From Ensifer sesbaniae (GTDB lineage: Bacteria > Pseudomonadota > Alphaproteobacteria > Rhizobiales > Rhizobiaceae), in the NCBI RefSeq assembly GCF_013283665.1, contig NZ_JABEKU010000003.1, positions 254,029 through 318,028 of the forward strand: a stretch of 64,000 nucleotides of DNA, written 5' to 3'. The translations under genes and the position numbers were made by a program. This document shows, piece by piece, positions 50,000-58,098 of this stretch; position 1 is the first letter of the stretch, and each line of letters starts with the position of its first letter. The notes under the pieces were generated by a model. That model saw nothing but the letters and a program-made list of their open reading frames with translations, was not told the origin of the DNA and made no database searches.

Positions 50000-51169
50000 C
50001 TATTCGCGCGGCAGCATGTCCTTCGCCCGCTTCGCCAAACTCTCGCGCTTGGCAGTGCCTTGCTCCTGCTCGTCGCCTGCCAACAGGTTGAGGATGGGCG
50101 AAGAGGGGCCTTCGTTCGTCGCCGTCAGCGCGACCATGCCGGCGGCAATTGCCGCAACCTCGTCGCGTAGAGCGTCGTCGTGGGCGGCGGATTTCGAATT
50201 GGTCAGGCGTTCCGAAAGCGCGGTGGCGCGGTTGCGCAGATCATCGGCGGCGGCAGAGCCCAGCACCTCGCCGGCCGGCTGATCGGACTGGGAGACGGAA
50301 CCATTGGCGGCCCGTTCGGCGGCCGGACGGCGTTCCTTTCGCAGCGGGAAGGCGATACCGGCGGCGCGCAGGGCCTTGGCCGCATCGCGCATTTCCTGGT
50401 TGGTATCCTTCACCTTGGCCTTCAGCCGTTCGATTTCCCCTGCTCGCCGTTCGAGCGCGCTCTCGCGGTCGGCGCTGGTCGCCATCTCGCGCGCAAGCTT
50501 GTCTTCCAGACGGTGGAGCCGCGTTTCGTCGCGCGAGAGGCGCAGCTCCATTTCCTTGGCATGGGTCGTCTCGGCCTTGAGATCGCCGCGCAGGGCTTCG
50601 CGCTCATCGCGCAGCGTGGTAATCCGGCTTTTCAGATGCTCGACCTCGGTTTCGCGCGCGGCCAGACTGATCTTGAGATTGTCGATCTCGGCGGCATGCT
50701 GAGCGAGCTGGATGCCGAGCTTCTGGATCTCGTCGGATTTTCCGGCGTTGTCGCGCTCGACGTTGTCGAGCGTTGCCTTCATCCGTTCCAGGCGCTGTTC
50801 GAACTGTCGGATGGCGGAGCGCATGTCGGCCGCTTCGACGTTCATGTCGGCAAGCTGCGCATGCAGGTCGGCATTCTCGCCGCTGAGGCGCCGCGCCTCT
50901 TGCAAACTCTTCTCGTTGGCCAGCATCAGCGACACGCCCTTGTCGCGCTCGCGTTTCAGGGCCTGCTGCATGCGCGCGTTTTCAGCGGCATAGGCCGCGC
51001 GGGCAGCGTCTTTCTGTGCGCGCACCTCCTGCGGGCTGAGCGGCATGGTGGCCTTCAGTCGATCTTCGGCAAAGCGCACGATGCGGCGGTGGATCGCCGG
51101 AGCGACCAGCAGGACGATGATGATCGCCGTCAGAAATCCCAGGGCAAAGAGAAGCGCGAATTGGATCAC
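50000..51169 (-). CDS. Membrane-anchored coiled-coil protein
   Basis: 389 residues. One N-terminal membrane helix (about 4-23; FALLFALGFLTAIIIVLLVA) is followed by almost continuous coiled coil to about residue 270 (QEARRLSGENADLHAQLADM, KISLAARETEVEHLKSRITT). The C-terminal part is more polar. The architecture (membrane anchor plus cytoplasmic coiled coil) recalls RmuC-like or structural proteins, but the RmuC nuclease domain is absent. No family is recognised. It is convergent with the methyltransferase gene. Confidence 0.65.
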   Translation of the reverse strand: MIQFALLFALGFLTAIIIVLLVAPAIHRRIVRFAEDRLKATMPLSPQEVRAQKDAARAAYAAENARMQQALKRERDKGVSLMLANEKSLQEARRLSGENADLHAQLADMNVEAADMRSAIRQFEQRLERMKATLDNVERDNAGKSDEIQKLGIQLAQHAAEIDNLKISLAARETEVEHLKSRITTLRDEREALRGDLKAETTHAKEMELRLSRDETRLHRLEDKLAREMATSADRESALERRAGEIERLKAKVKDTNQEMRDAAKALRAAGIAFPLRKERRPAAERAANGSVSQSDQPAGEVLGSAAADDLRNRATALSERLTNSKSAAHDDALRDEVAAIAAGMVALTATNEGPSSPILNLLAGDEQEQGTAKRESLAKRAKDMLPRE

Positions 51170-51318
51170 GAGCTGGCCGTTTCAAATCTGTATCGGAACC
51201 GCAGCGCCTGCCGGGCCTCGCGGTCCGGCAGGCGCTGCGCATTTCGCTTCATTGCACTAAACATGACGTTTCGTGCGCTGCAAGTGTCTGGCGCGGGATT
51301 TTGCCCGCGCTGACCCGA

Positions 51319-51402
51319 CTACAGCGCCGCGCGCTGTCGCACTTTAGATCTGCTGCATAAATTTGCCCTTAAATCGATGCCGATTTAGGGGGGTATGCAG
51401 TA
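51319..51402. repeat. Mosaic palindromic repeat (modules A and B)
   Basis: A shortened inverted module A (CTACAGCGCCGCG ... GTCGCACTTT, 51319-51345) is followed by module B, a dyad around CTTAAATCGATGCCGATTTA with TGCATAA and TATGCAG at its ends (51351-51402). The same modules recur at 56061-56161 and 57844-57996. Confidence 0.7.
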
Positions 51403-51407
51403 GGGCC

Positions 51408-51998
51408 TCAGAAGGGGTTCCAGGTGGGGGTTTGGGTCATCTTGAGATAGCCGACATTGATGCCGAGCCGTGCGCCGATGCCGGTGCGGATCGGAACGAC
51501 GACAATCTGCTCGTCGGTCAGAACCGTCATGCCGACGCCGGCGACGACATAGGCCGAACCGGAGACGCCGCCGAAGCGCTTGTAGAGCGCTGGCACGCTC
51601 GGCAGATTGTAGACGAGCATCATGGCGCGGCTGCCCTGACCGCCCCAGTCGATGCCGAGCGAGGGGCCTTGCCAGAAGACGCTGTGCTGGCCGGCGTTCT
51701 TGGTATTGAGTTCGCCTTCGCCATAGGTGAGGCCGGCGATGAATGCGCCCGAGCCTTCCTGCCCGAGAATGTAGCCGTTCGGCAGGCCGTAGCGCTCGAA
51801 GGCGCGCTCGACGACTTTCGCCAAGCCGCCTGATGTTTCGCCGAAGAAACCGTGACCGGCATCGACGATTTCCTGCATCGTATATTGGCTGTTGTTCGCA
51901 GATTGCGCATGCGCCGTCCCTTGGGCAGCGGCGACCAGGAACACCGTGGCCAGGAATACACGGCAGGCCTGCTTGGCTGCCTTCATGATCTGATGCAT
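51408..51998 (-). CDS. DUF1134 periplasmic protein (EipA family)
   Basis: 196 residues from the ATG at 51998, which has a near-perfect GGAGGAAA site. The signal peptide (MHQIMKAAKQACRVFLATVF) is cleaved after AHA near residue 31. The DUF1134 barrel follows: EGSGAFIAGLTYGEGELNTK, GPSLGIDWGGQGSRAMMLVY and FGGVSGSAYVVAGVGMTVLT. EipA of Brucella belongs to this family, supports envelope integrity and virulence, and is encoded next to chpT, as here. The frame is open far upstream (to 52646) without sense. Confidence 0.88.
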   Translation of the reverse strand: MHQIMKAAKQACRVFLATVFLVAAAQGTAHAQSANNSQYTMQEIVDAGHGFFGETSGGLAKVVERAFERYGLPNGYILGQEGSGAFIAGLTYGEGELNTKNAGQHSVFWQGPSLGIDWGGQGSRAMMLVYNLPSVPALYKRFGGVSGSAYVVAGVGMTVLTDEQIVVVPIRTGIGARLGINVGYLKMTQTPTWNPF

Positions 51999-52116
51999 CG
52001 TTTCCTCCGTCAGGCGCGAATGTTGCTCGCTTGCGGGTTTGCAGTGGCCGCCAGTCAGATCACTGCGCGGCCAGTGAAGGGTCTGGACCATTTCCATGCA
52101 ATTTGAACCGATGGTC

Positions 52117-52131
52117 TTAACAATCGGTTTA
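52117..52131 (+). promoter_or_regulatory. Near-consensus CtrA box between eipA-type gene and chpT
   Basis: TTAA (52117-52120), seven bases, TTTA (52128-52131), followed by CC. It has one mismatch to TTAA-N7-TTAA. It lies 119 bases from the DUF1134 start and 142 bases from the chpT start. Confidence 0.35.
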
Positions 52132-52272
52132 CCAAATGTGGTGTCATTATGATCCACTGATGAACGGCTGCGCCGGGCAGCCCGTGGCTTGCGTCTTTTC
52201 GCATGAGGCTTTACCGGCGTCACGATGGCGCGTGCCCCCAAGGGCGGGCGGCGGAACCAACAAGGATACACG

Positions 52273-52917
52273 ATGGCAACGAATCCGAACCTGACATTGA
52301 CGGGACCCGATCTGGCCGCGCTTCTGTGCAGCCGGGTTTGCCATGACATCATCTCGCCGGTCGGCGCCATCAACAACGGCCTGGAACTCCTGGACGAGGG
52401 CGGCGCCGACGCCGATGCGATGGACCTGATCCGGACCAGCGCGCTCAACGCATCGGTCCGCCTGAAGTTCGCCCGCCTCGCCTTCGGCGCATCCGGTTCG
52501 GTCGGAGCCTCGATCGACACCGGCGAAGCGGAGAAGGCCGCCAAGGATTTTGCGGCGGCCGAGAAGAAGACCGAGGTCAACTGGCACGGCCCGCGCGCGA
52601 TCATCGCCAAGAACCGGGTCAAGCTGCTCCTGAACCTCTTCCTCATCGCCTATGGCGCGATCCCGCGTGGCGGTTCGATCGACGTGACGCTGGAGAACCC
52701 GGAATTCGACGCCGTCTTCACCCTGGTCGCAAAAGGCCGCATGATGCGCGTGCCGCCGAAGCTGACGGAACTGCTGTCCGGCACACCGGAAGAAGCTGTC
52801 GACGCGCATTCGATCCAGCCCTACTACACCGTGCTCCTCGGCGAGGAAGCGGGCATGACGATCGAGGTTGCATCGACCGGTGAGGAGATCATCTTCACCA
52901 CGCGTGTTGCAGCCTGA
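52273..52917 (+). CDS. chpT: Histidine phosphotransferase ChpT
   Basis: 214 residues from the ATG at 52273 (MATNPNLTLTGPDLAALLCS). The phosphoaccepting His24 lies in SRVCHDIISPVGAINNGLEL, typical of the HPTransfase (DUF2328) family with a histidine-kinase-like dimerisation domain and a degenerate ATPase-like domain. ChpT passes phosphate from CckA to CtrA and CpdR. Its place near ctrA and a DUF1134 gene is conserved in Rhizobiales. The frame is open upstream to 52225. Confidence 0.93.
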   Translation: MATNPNLTLTGPDLAALLCSRVCHDIISPVGAINNGLELLDEGGADADAMDLIRTSALNASVRLKFARLAFGASGSVGASIDTGEAEKAAKDFAAAEKKTEVNWHGPRAIIAKNRVKLLLNLFLIAYGAIPRGGSIDVTLENPEFDAVFTLVAKGRMMRVPPKLTELLSGTPEEAVDAHSIQPYYTVLLGEEAGMTIEVASTGEEIIFTTRVAA

Positions 52918-53177
52918 GGTTTCATTTTCGACGGCAACCGTTCCATATTTCGACGTGCAAATACGGGCGATCCCATGCGCTGGCGCGGGTTCGCCGCCCG
53001 TTACGTTCCGTTTCTCGCACATTGTCCGTTTCTGGAAACTTTAATCTTTTCAGATGGTTGACGTAGCGAAGAAAGGCAACGTTAAGCAAACTCCGTAACG
53101 AATTCTTTCCCAAATTTGTATAGAGTTGTTTCAAGCCTGCGAGTACGCGTATAGGTAAGTTGTGAAGGGAGTTGGAC

Positions 53178-53540
53178 ATGCGGCGCTTGATGATTGCCGA
53201 CGGCTCGGATGTCGTTCGGAAGGTTGGGAAACGTATCCTGTCCGGCATGGGCTTCATGGTCTACGAAGCGTCGAACAGCCTCGAGGCGCTCGTCCGCTGC
53301 GAGGCAGAGCTCCCGAACATCCTGATCATCGATGCCGGCTTGGAAGGCGCGCTCGAGCTCATCGGCAACATCCGGCGGCTTCCGAACGGCCCGTCGGTCC
53401 GGATCTATTATTGCGTCGTCGAGGCGGATCTGAAGAAGATGATGGCCGGCAAGCGGGCCGGCGCCGACGACTTCCTGCTGAAGCCTTTCGACCGCAAGAT
53501 CCTGACCAGCGTTTTCGCCAGCCAGTCGATGGCAGCCTGA
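53178..53540 (+). CDS. Atypical single-domain response regulator
   Basis: 120 residues from the ATG at 53178 (MRRLMIADGSDVVRKVGKRI). It is a stand-alone receiver: the predicted phosphoacceptor is Asp52 (NILIIDAG) and the conserved Lys is Lys102 (FLLKPFD). Only one N-terminal acid is present (ADGS in place of the usual DD), and the switch Ser/Thr position is occupied by Cys/Val (YYCVVE), so signalling may be altered. It has no output domain. It lies between chpT and ctrA. It is not a clear CpdR or DivK match. A TTG at 53172 could add two residues. Confidence 0.8.
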   Translation: MRRLMIADGSDVVRKVGKRILSGMGFMVYEASNSLEALVRCEAELPNILIIDAGLEGALELIGNIRRLPNGPSVRIYYCVVEADLKKMMAGKRAGADDFLLKPFDRKILTSVFASQSMAA

Positions 53541-53573
53541 AATCGTCCCGCTCGCAAGTAGCCTATGAAATGA

Positions 53574-53599
53574 AGCCGTGGTTCGTGCCGCGGCTTTTT
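53574..53599 (+). terminator. Rho-independent terminator after the receiver gene
   Basis: AGCCGTGG (53574-53581) pairs with CCGCGGCT (53588-53595), with one G-T pair, followed by TTTT. Confidence 0.8.
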
Positions 53600-53780
53600 C
53601 GTGTTTGCAGCCGGCCGTCTTTCCCATTCGTCCCGATCCCGGCTTCGATGCTGCTGACGGCGACGGCATACAGCGCCTCGCGCTCTCCGAGATTCGCTGC
53701 TTGCGCTTCAAGCTTTTGCTTTTTCGTCTGGCGTTACCGCAAGACCGCTGGGCGCTTTTGCGCGGCCTACTCTAGAAACA

Positions 53781-53807
53781 ACAAAACCCGCGCGCGGCGG
53801 GTTTTGT
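53781..53807 (-). terminator. Terminator downstream of ctrA
   Basis: ACAAAACCCGC (53781-53791) and GCGGGTTTTGT (53797-53807) form a perfect inverted repeat with T tracts on both strands. It lies 49 bases past the ctrA stop on the minus strand. The 53600-53780 stretch before it shows no gene. Confidence 0.8.
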
Positions 53808-53855
53808 GAACTTCCGGGCCCGCATCATGCGGGTCGTGCAGGCCCTTTACGGGTG

Positions 53856-54557
<702 letters not shown>

Positions 54558-54997
54558 ATTCTTCCCCTTTTCCGCCGCCCAAGGTCGTCGTGGCACCCTT
54601 ACGCGATACGGATCCAGTCGTTGCCTGATTTGGAGGCTGCCACCAAATGGTTAACAAATTCTGATTCCCTCTGGCAAGGTGTATCGAGATTGTTAAATAT
54701 TTTTAGCAGTCTCCTGATTTCAAACGTGAATCCAGAACGGCCAATCTCATGTGAAACATGAAGAAATTCCGCTATCTGACTCTTCCGACTCGTTAATGCC
54801 GGGGCGGTCACATTTCGTGCCTCAGCATTTACGGAGCCTTAAATCATCGCGCCTATGATTAACGATGCCCGTAAACGAAAGGTTACCAGCGGTAGGCTTT
54901 TGTTAATATCGCTGAAGATTTTTCGTTTCCGGCCCGTTCGGGCCGGCTTGCGGGCAAATCAGTAACCGGGGTCTCGTTATCCACGGGAGTATTGCGT
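54558..54997. other. ctrA-fliJ divergent regulatory region with clustered GANTC sites
   Basis: 440 bases, AT-rich, no gene. Four CcrM methylation sites are grouped on the ctrA side: GATTC (54663-54667), GAATC (54728-54732), GACTC (54778-54782) and GACTC (54787-54791). A degenerate CtrA box read on the minus strand (GCTA-N7-TTAAC, about 54692-54707) could serve autoregulation. The fliJ-side half has TTAA tetramers but no full box. Confidence 0.6.
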
Positions 54998-55348
54998 ATG
55001 AAAGCACGTGAGAGCCTTGTCCGCCTGAAGGAGTTTCAGGTTCGCGAGAAGCAGCGTCAGCTGAACCAGCTTCAGATGATGATGGCTGAGTTCGAGCGGA
55101 TGACCAAGGATCTGGAAAATCAGATTATTTTCGAGGAAAAGAAGTCGGGTATCTCCGATCCCCAGCACTTCGCCTATCCCACCTTCGCCAAGGCCGCACG
55201 TCAGAGAGCCGACAATCTTCAGGTTTCCATTCGCGAACTGAAGGCGCAGCAGGATGCTGCCGAGCTCGCGCTCGAAGAAGTGCAGGCTGAATACGCGAAG
55301 GCGGCGGCCCTCGAAGAGCGGGACACATCGACCCGCCTGCGGGCATAA
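54998..55348 (+). CDS. FliJ-like flagellar export chaperone
   Basis: 116 residues from the ATG at 54998 (MKARESLVRLKEFQVREKQR), almost entirely coiled coil in two long helices joined near residue 55, the FliJ/YscO hairpin layout. FliJ escorts flagellar subunits to the export ATPase FliI. The gene stands beside ctrA, divergent from it, away from any flagellar operon in view. The name is based on architecture and memory of rhizobial annotation, so a non-flagellar coiled coil is possible. A strong terminator follows. Confidence 0.65.
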   Translation: MKARESLVRLKEFQVREKQRQLNQLQMMMAEFERMTKDLENQIIFEEKKSGISDPQHFAYPTFAKAARQRADNLQVSIRELKAQQDAAELALEEVQAEYAKAAALEERDTSTRLRA

Positions 55349-55549
55349 GCTGCGGCTCCTGCGCCTCGATCGGGCGCAGCCAAGCCGCAAGGCCTTGATC
55401 TGACGGACGATTTGACCCCAGGTCGGTTCCGGTCCGGGGGATTCCGTGCGCTGGTCAGGCAGGTAACCCGTTTCGGGGCAGATATTTTCAGCCTTGTCGG
55501 ATCATGCCGTTGGCATGACCCGATCCGGCACGATCGTGACAAGACGAAG

Positions 55550-55594
55550 AGACCCGCCCGACGCTTTGGCATTCGGGCGGGTCTTCTCATTTTG
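55550..55594 (+). terminator. Rho-independent terminator
   Basis: AGACCCGCCCGA (55550-55561) and TCGGGCGGGTCT (55573-55584) pair perfectly over 12 bases, followed by TCTCATTTT. It ends the fliJ-like transcript. The 55349-55549 stretch before it is non-coding. Confidence 0.85.
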
Positions 55595-55646
55595 AGATCA
55601 GGGAGCTTGTTGAGGTCAGGACAGGCGGCAGGCTCTCAGTCTTGTC

Positions 55647-55928
55647 TCATCCCTGGATGACATCCTGCCATTCGGGATGCCGCATGGCCTGCGCCTTCAT
55701 GAAGGGACAGAGCGGGATGATCTTCCAGCCACCCTTGCGCGCCTCGTCGATCGCGTGTTTGGCCAGCGCCTGGCCGACACCCTTGCCGCGCAGCGCGTCC
55801 GGAACGAGGGTGTGATCGACGATGATCAATTGCGGCGAGGTGCGCGAATAGGTCATTTCCCCGGTATGTCCCTCGACAACGGTCGAGTAGCGGCCGTGCG
55901 ATCCAGTTTCCTCGTGCGCGATTTCCAT
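55647..55928 (-). CDS. Small GNAT-like N-acetyltransferase (YjdJ type)
   Basis: 93 residues. The start is MEIAHEETGSHGRYSTVVEG. The acetyl-CoA motif is DHTLVPDALRGKGVGQALAK (about 38-57), followed by GWKIIPLCPFMKAQAMRHPE with the Cys and aromatic residues typical of the short COG2388 acetyltransferases. Substrate and role are unknown. It is a monocistronic minus-strand gene between fliJ-like and sciP. Confidence 0.85.
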   Translation of the reverse strand: MEIAHEETGSHGRYSTVVEGHTGEMTYSRTSPQLIIVDHTLVPDALRGKGVGQALAKHAIDEARKGGWKIIPLCPFMKAQAMRHPEWQDVIQG

Positions 55929-56060
55929 GGCAGACTTCCTTGGTGAACCGGTTTCTTTGTGCGGAAGCTAACGCAGAAATCCGGAAATCGGAATCCGTCA
56001 ATCCACTCGCGCTGATACACACACTGTTCGCGAAACGGCACCAATCCGGCTTTCGCCTCT

Positions 56061-56161
56061 GCATGTCTCCTTAAATCGACCTCGATTTAAGGACGAAGAC
56101 ATGTAGAAATCAAAGTTCTACAGCGGCCTTTGCGCGTTTGATAAAACGCGCGGCCTGTGGA
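56061..56161. repeat. Mosaic palindromic repeat (module B then module A)
   Basis: Module B (56061-56106) is a dyad: GCATGTCTCCTTAAATCGA and its complement TCGATTTAAGGA ... ACATGTAG. Module A (56113-56161) has the GCGCGTTTGATAAAACGCGC palindrome core between CTACAGCGG and CCTGTGG. It lies between the acetyltransferase and sciP genes. Confidence 0.7.
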
Positions 56162-56232
56162 GGCCGAAACGACGGCGGCGGCTCCGGGGAACCCGAAGCC
56201 GCCGCTCGACCTATGGCCCTGCAATGGGCGAA

Positions 56233-56508
56233 CTAGTGGCGATACTGCTGGATGCGAGTGGTACGCAGGCCGGCAAGACCATGATCGTTGATCGAGGACT
56301 GCCAGGACAGGAATTCTTCGACCGTGAGGGTATAGCGTTCGCACGCCTCCTCAAGGCTCAACAGGCCACCGCGCACGGCGGCAACGACCTCTGCCTTGCG
56401 GCGGATCACCCAGCGCCGAGTATTGGCCGGCGGCAGATCCGCAATCGTCAGAGGGCTGCCATCGGGGCCGATGACATATTTTACGCGTGGTCGCATCATT
56501 TCGGTCAT
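56233..56508 (-). CDS. sciP: CtrA inhibitor SciP (DUF1153)
   Basis: 91 residues starting MTEMMRPRVKYVIGPDGSPL, the highly conserved N-terminus of DUF1153/SciP. A helix-turn-helix follows (VAAVRGGLLSLEEACERYTL, TVEEFLSWQSSINDHGLAGL). In Caulobacter SciP binds CtrA and blocks its activation of target promoters, setting the G1 phase programme; in Rhizobiales it is also DNA-binding and essential in some species. With chpT and ctrA within 4.3 kb, three parts of the circuit are grouped here. Confidence 0.93.
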   Translation of the reverse strand: MTEMMRPRVKYVIGPDGSPLTIADLPPANTRRWVIRRKAEVVAAVRGGLLSLEEACERYTLTVEEFLSWQSSINDHGLAGLRTTRIQQYRH

Positions 56509-56998
56509 GGGACTCTCTACACAAACTCAAGACCATATGACCGAGACCTTAGCCTGCCACATTTAACATTTACCTAAGCAGCAAGTAACAATTTGCTCAT
56601 AATTTGAGACACTTCGGCGGGGCATCTCATCGCCGATTATCGCCGATATTCCCCCATCCATTCATGGGGGGCTTGAGCGCTGTCCTCGCGAATTGCTTTG
56701 AGAAGAGCCTGGATTATCCCGGAATTGTCATGGGAGCCATGCAATTACCACATTTCACTTTAACTAAAATTTTTGGTAACGAGGCGCCGAAATAAGGATG
56801 AGCGACGTATGTGCTCTCCCGCAATCATTCTTGGTGCATCGTCATAATTTTCACAACCGGACGCGTTGCTTGCGCGGTCAGGCCGGTGGCGACGGCTGTA
56901 TTTTGTTCGTCGGGTGAAGTTCATGCTTCAGGTGATCTGAGGCGTTTTTGTATTCTCTCGACCGGGCGCGGTGGCGCCTGGGGATGTGGTGATCGCAG
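56509..56998. promoter_or_regulatory. sciP-LuxR divergent region with candidate CtrA box
   Basis: 490 bases without a supported gene. TTAA (56563-56566), seven bases and CTAA (56574-56577) give a one-mismatch CtrA box about 55 bases upstream of the sciP start. A GANTC site (GACTC, 56511-56515) sits just before its start codon. The rest (56600-56990) is AT-rich in the middle and shows no family-supported frame. Confidence 0.45.
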
Positions 56999-57748
56999 AT
57001 GAAGGAATCGAATGAGCCGGCCTTGCTGCGCGAGGCGGACACGGCGGACATTTTTTCGGACGTCGATACGGCGGCCGTCCGGACCGAGTACGAACTTCTG
57101 CACCTCATGCGACGGCTGATCGCCCGCTATGGCTTCGGCCATTTCATGATCGCGCGCATGCCGCTGGCCGAGCAGCAGCGTTTTTCCGAGCGGCTGGTGC
57201 TCAGCAATTGGCCGTCGGAGCTCGTTCGCCAGTACGACGCCTGCGAAACCTTCCAGTCGAGCGCGCTCGTCGAGCGGCTGCGCTTTACGAAATTGCCGGT
57301 GACCGGCGGGCCGGAGCTCCTCGATATCGCTGCGAAGCCGGTGGACGAGGCCATGGTGCGCCGGCTGCTCGCCCATCCGGAGATGGCCCGCCACTTCGCC
57401 GTGCTCCTGCATACGAGCACCGGCGATCCCTTCATTGCCATGCTGTCCGGCCGCCGCGAGGCACCCTTCGGCGTCGAATGCGCCACGCTCTATCTGGCGC
57501 TGGTCCAGCTCTTCGAATGCCTGGAGCGCACCTTCGACACCGGCAATTCGGCGCGCGAGAAGCTGTCGAGCCGCGAGGTGGAATGCCTGCGCTGGGCGGC
57601 CGCCGGCAAGAGCAGCGACGAGATTGCCATTATCCTTGGCATCTCGACCTATACGGTGAGCAGCTACTTCAAGAGCGCGACCCGTAAGCTCGACGCCGTC
57701 AACCGCATGCAGGCGATCGCCCGCGCCATGCGGCTGAAGCTGATCTGA
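56999..57748 (+). CDS. LuxR family transcriptional regulator
   Basis: 249 residues. The N-terminal two-thirds resembles the autoinducer-binding fold (RYGFGHFMIARMPLAEQQRF, VLSNWPSELVRQYDA), though the full set of AHL-contact Trp/Tyr/Asp residues is not evident. The C-terminal GerE helix-turn-helix is clear (LSSREVECLRWAAAGKSSDE, ISTYTVSSYFKSATRKLDAV). No luxI synthase gene is nearby, so it is a LuxR solo or uses a signal made elsewhere. Targets unknown. The upstream gap is shared with sciP. Confidence 0.88.
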   Translation: MKESNEPALLREADTADIFSDVDTAAVRTEYELLHLMRRLIARYGFGHFMIARMPLAEQQRFSERLVLSNWPSELVRQYDACETFQSSALVERLRFTKLPVTGGPELLDIAAKPVDEAMVRRLLAHPEMARHFAVLLHTSTGDPFIAMLSGRREAPFGVECATLYLALVQLFECLERTFDTGNSAREKLSSREVECLRWAAAGKSSDEIAIILGISTYTVSSYFKSATRKLDAVNRMQAIARAMRLKLI

Positions 57749-57843
57749 CGCTGGCATGGCGCGTCTTAAAGACGCGCGGGGTCGCCGGGGCTGACGGCCG
57801 GCCTTGCCGCCGGACGGACAAGTTTCTATATGTCGCGGAACTG

Positions 57844-57996
57844 AAAGTGCTGCGGCGACCTTTGCGCGTCTCATCGGACGCGCGGCGCCGACTGCATGTT
57901 TCCTTTAATCGTAGCCGAGTAAAGGACAAAAACATGCAGCAACTCGAAAGTGCTACAGCGACCTTAGCGCGTCTGATCAGACGCGCGGCGCTGTAG
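57844..57996. repeat. Composite mosaic repeat A-B-A
   Basis: Two module A units (57844-57890 and 57947-57996) flank a module B unit (57893-57939). The second A has GTGCTACAGCG and CGCTGTAG ends around a GCGTCTGATCAGACGC palindrome. B is a dyad with GCATGTTTCCTTTAATCG and ACATGCAG. It is the most complete copy in the window. It lies between the LuxR gene and mnmA, in a 350-base gap that holds nothing else. Confidence 0.75.
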
Positions 57997-58098
57997 AAGC
58001 CGAGCGTGCCGCAAGCCGAGAGTTCCTCGGCTAAGCATCGGATGAAGCGTGAAACAGGGCAGGTGAAGGATTACCGCCCGAAGGCCGGATTGGATCCC

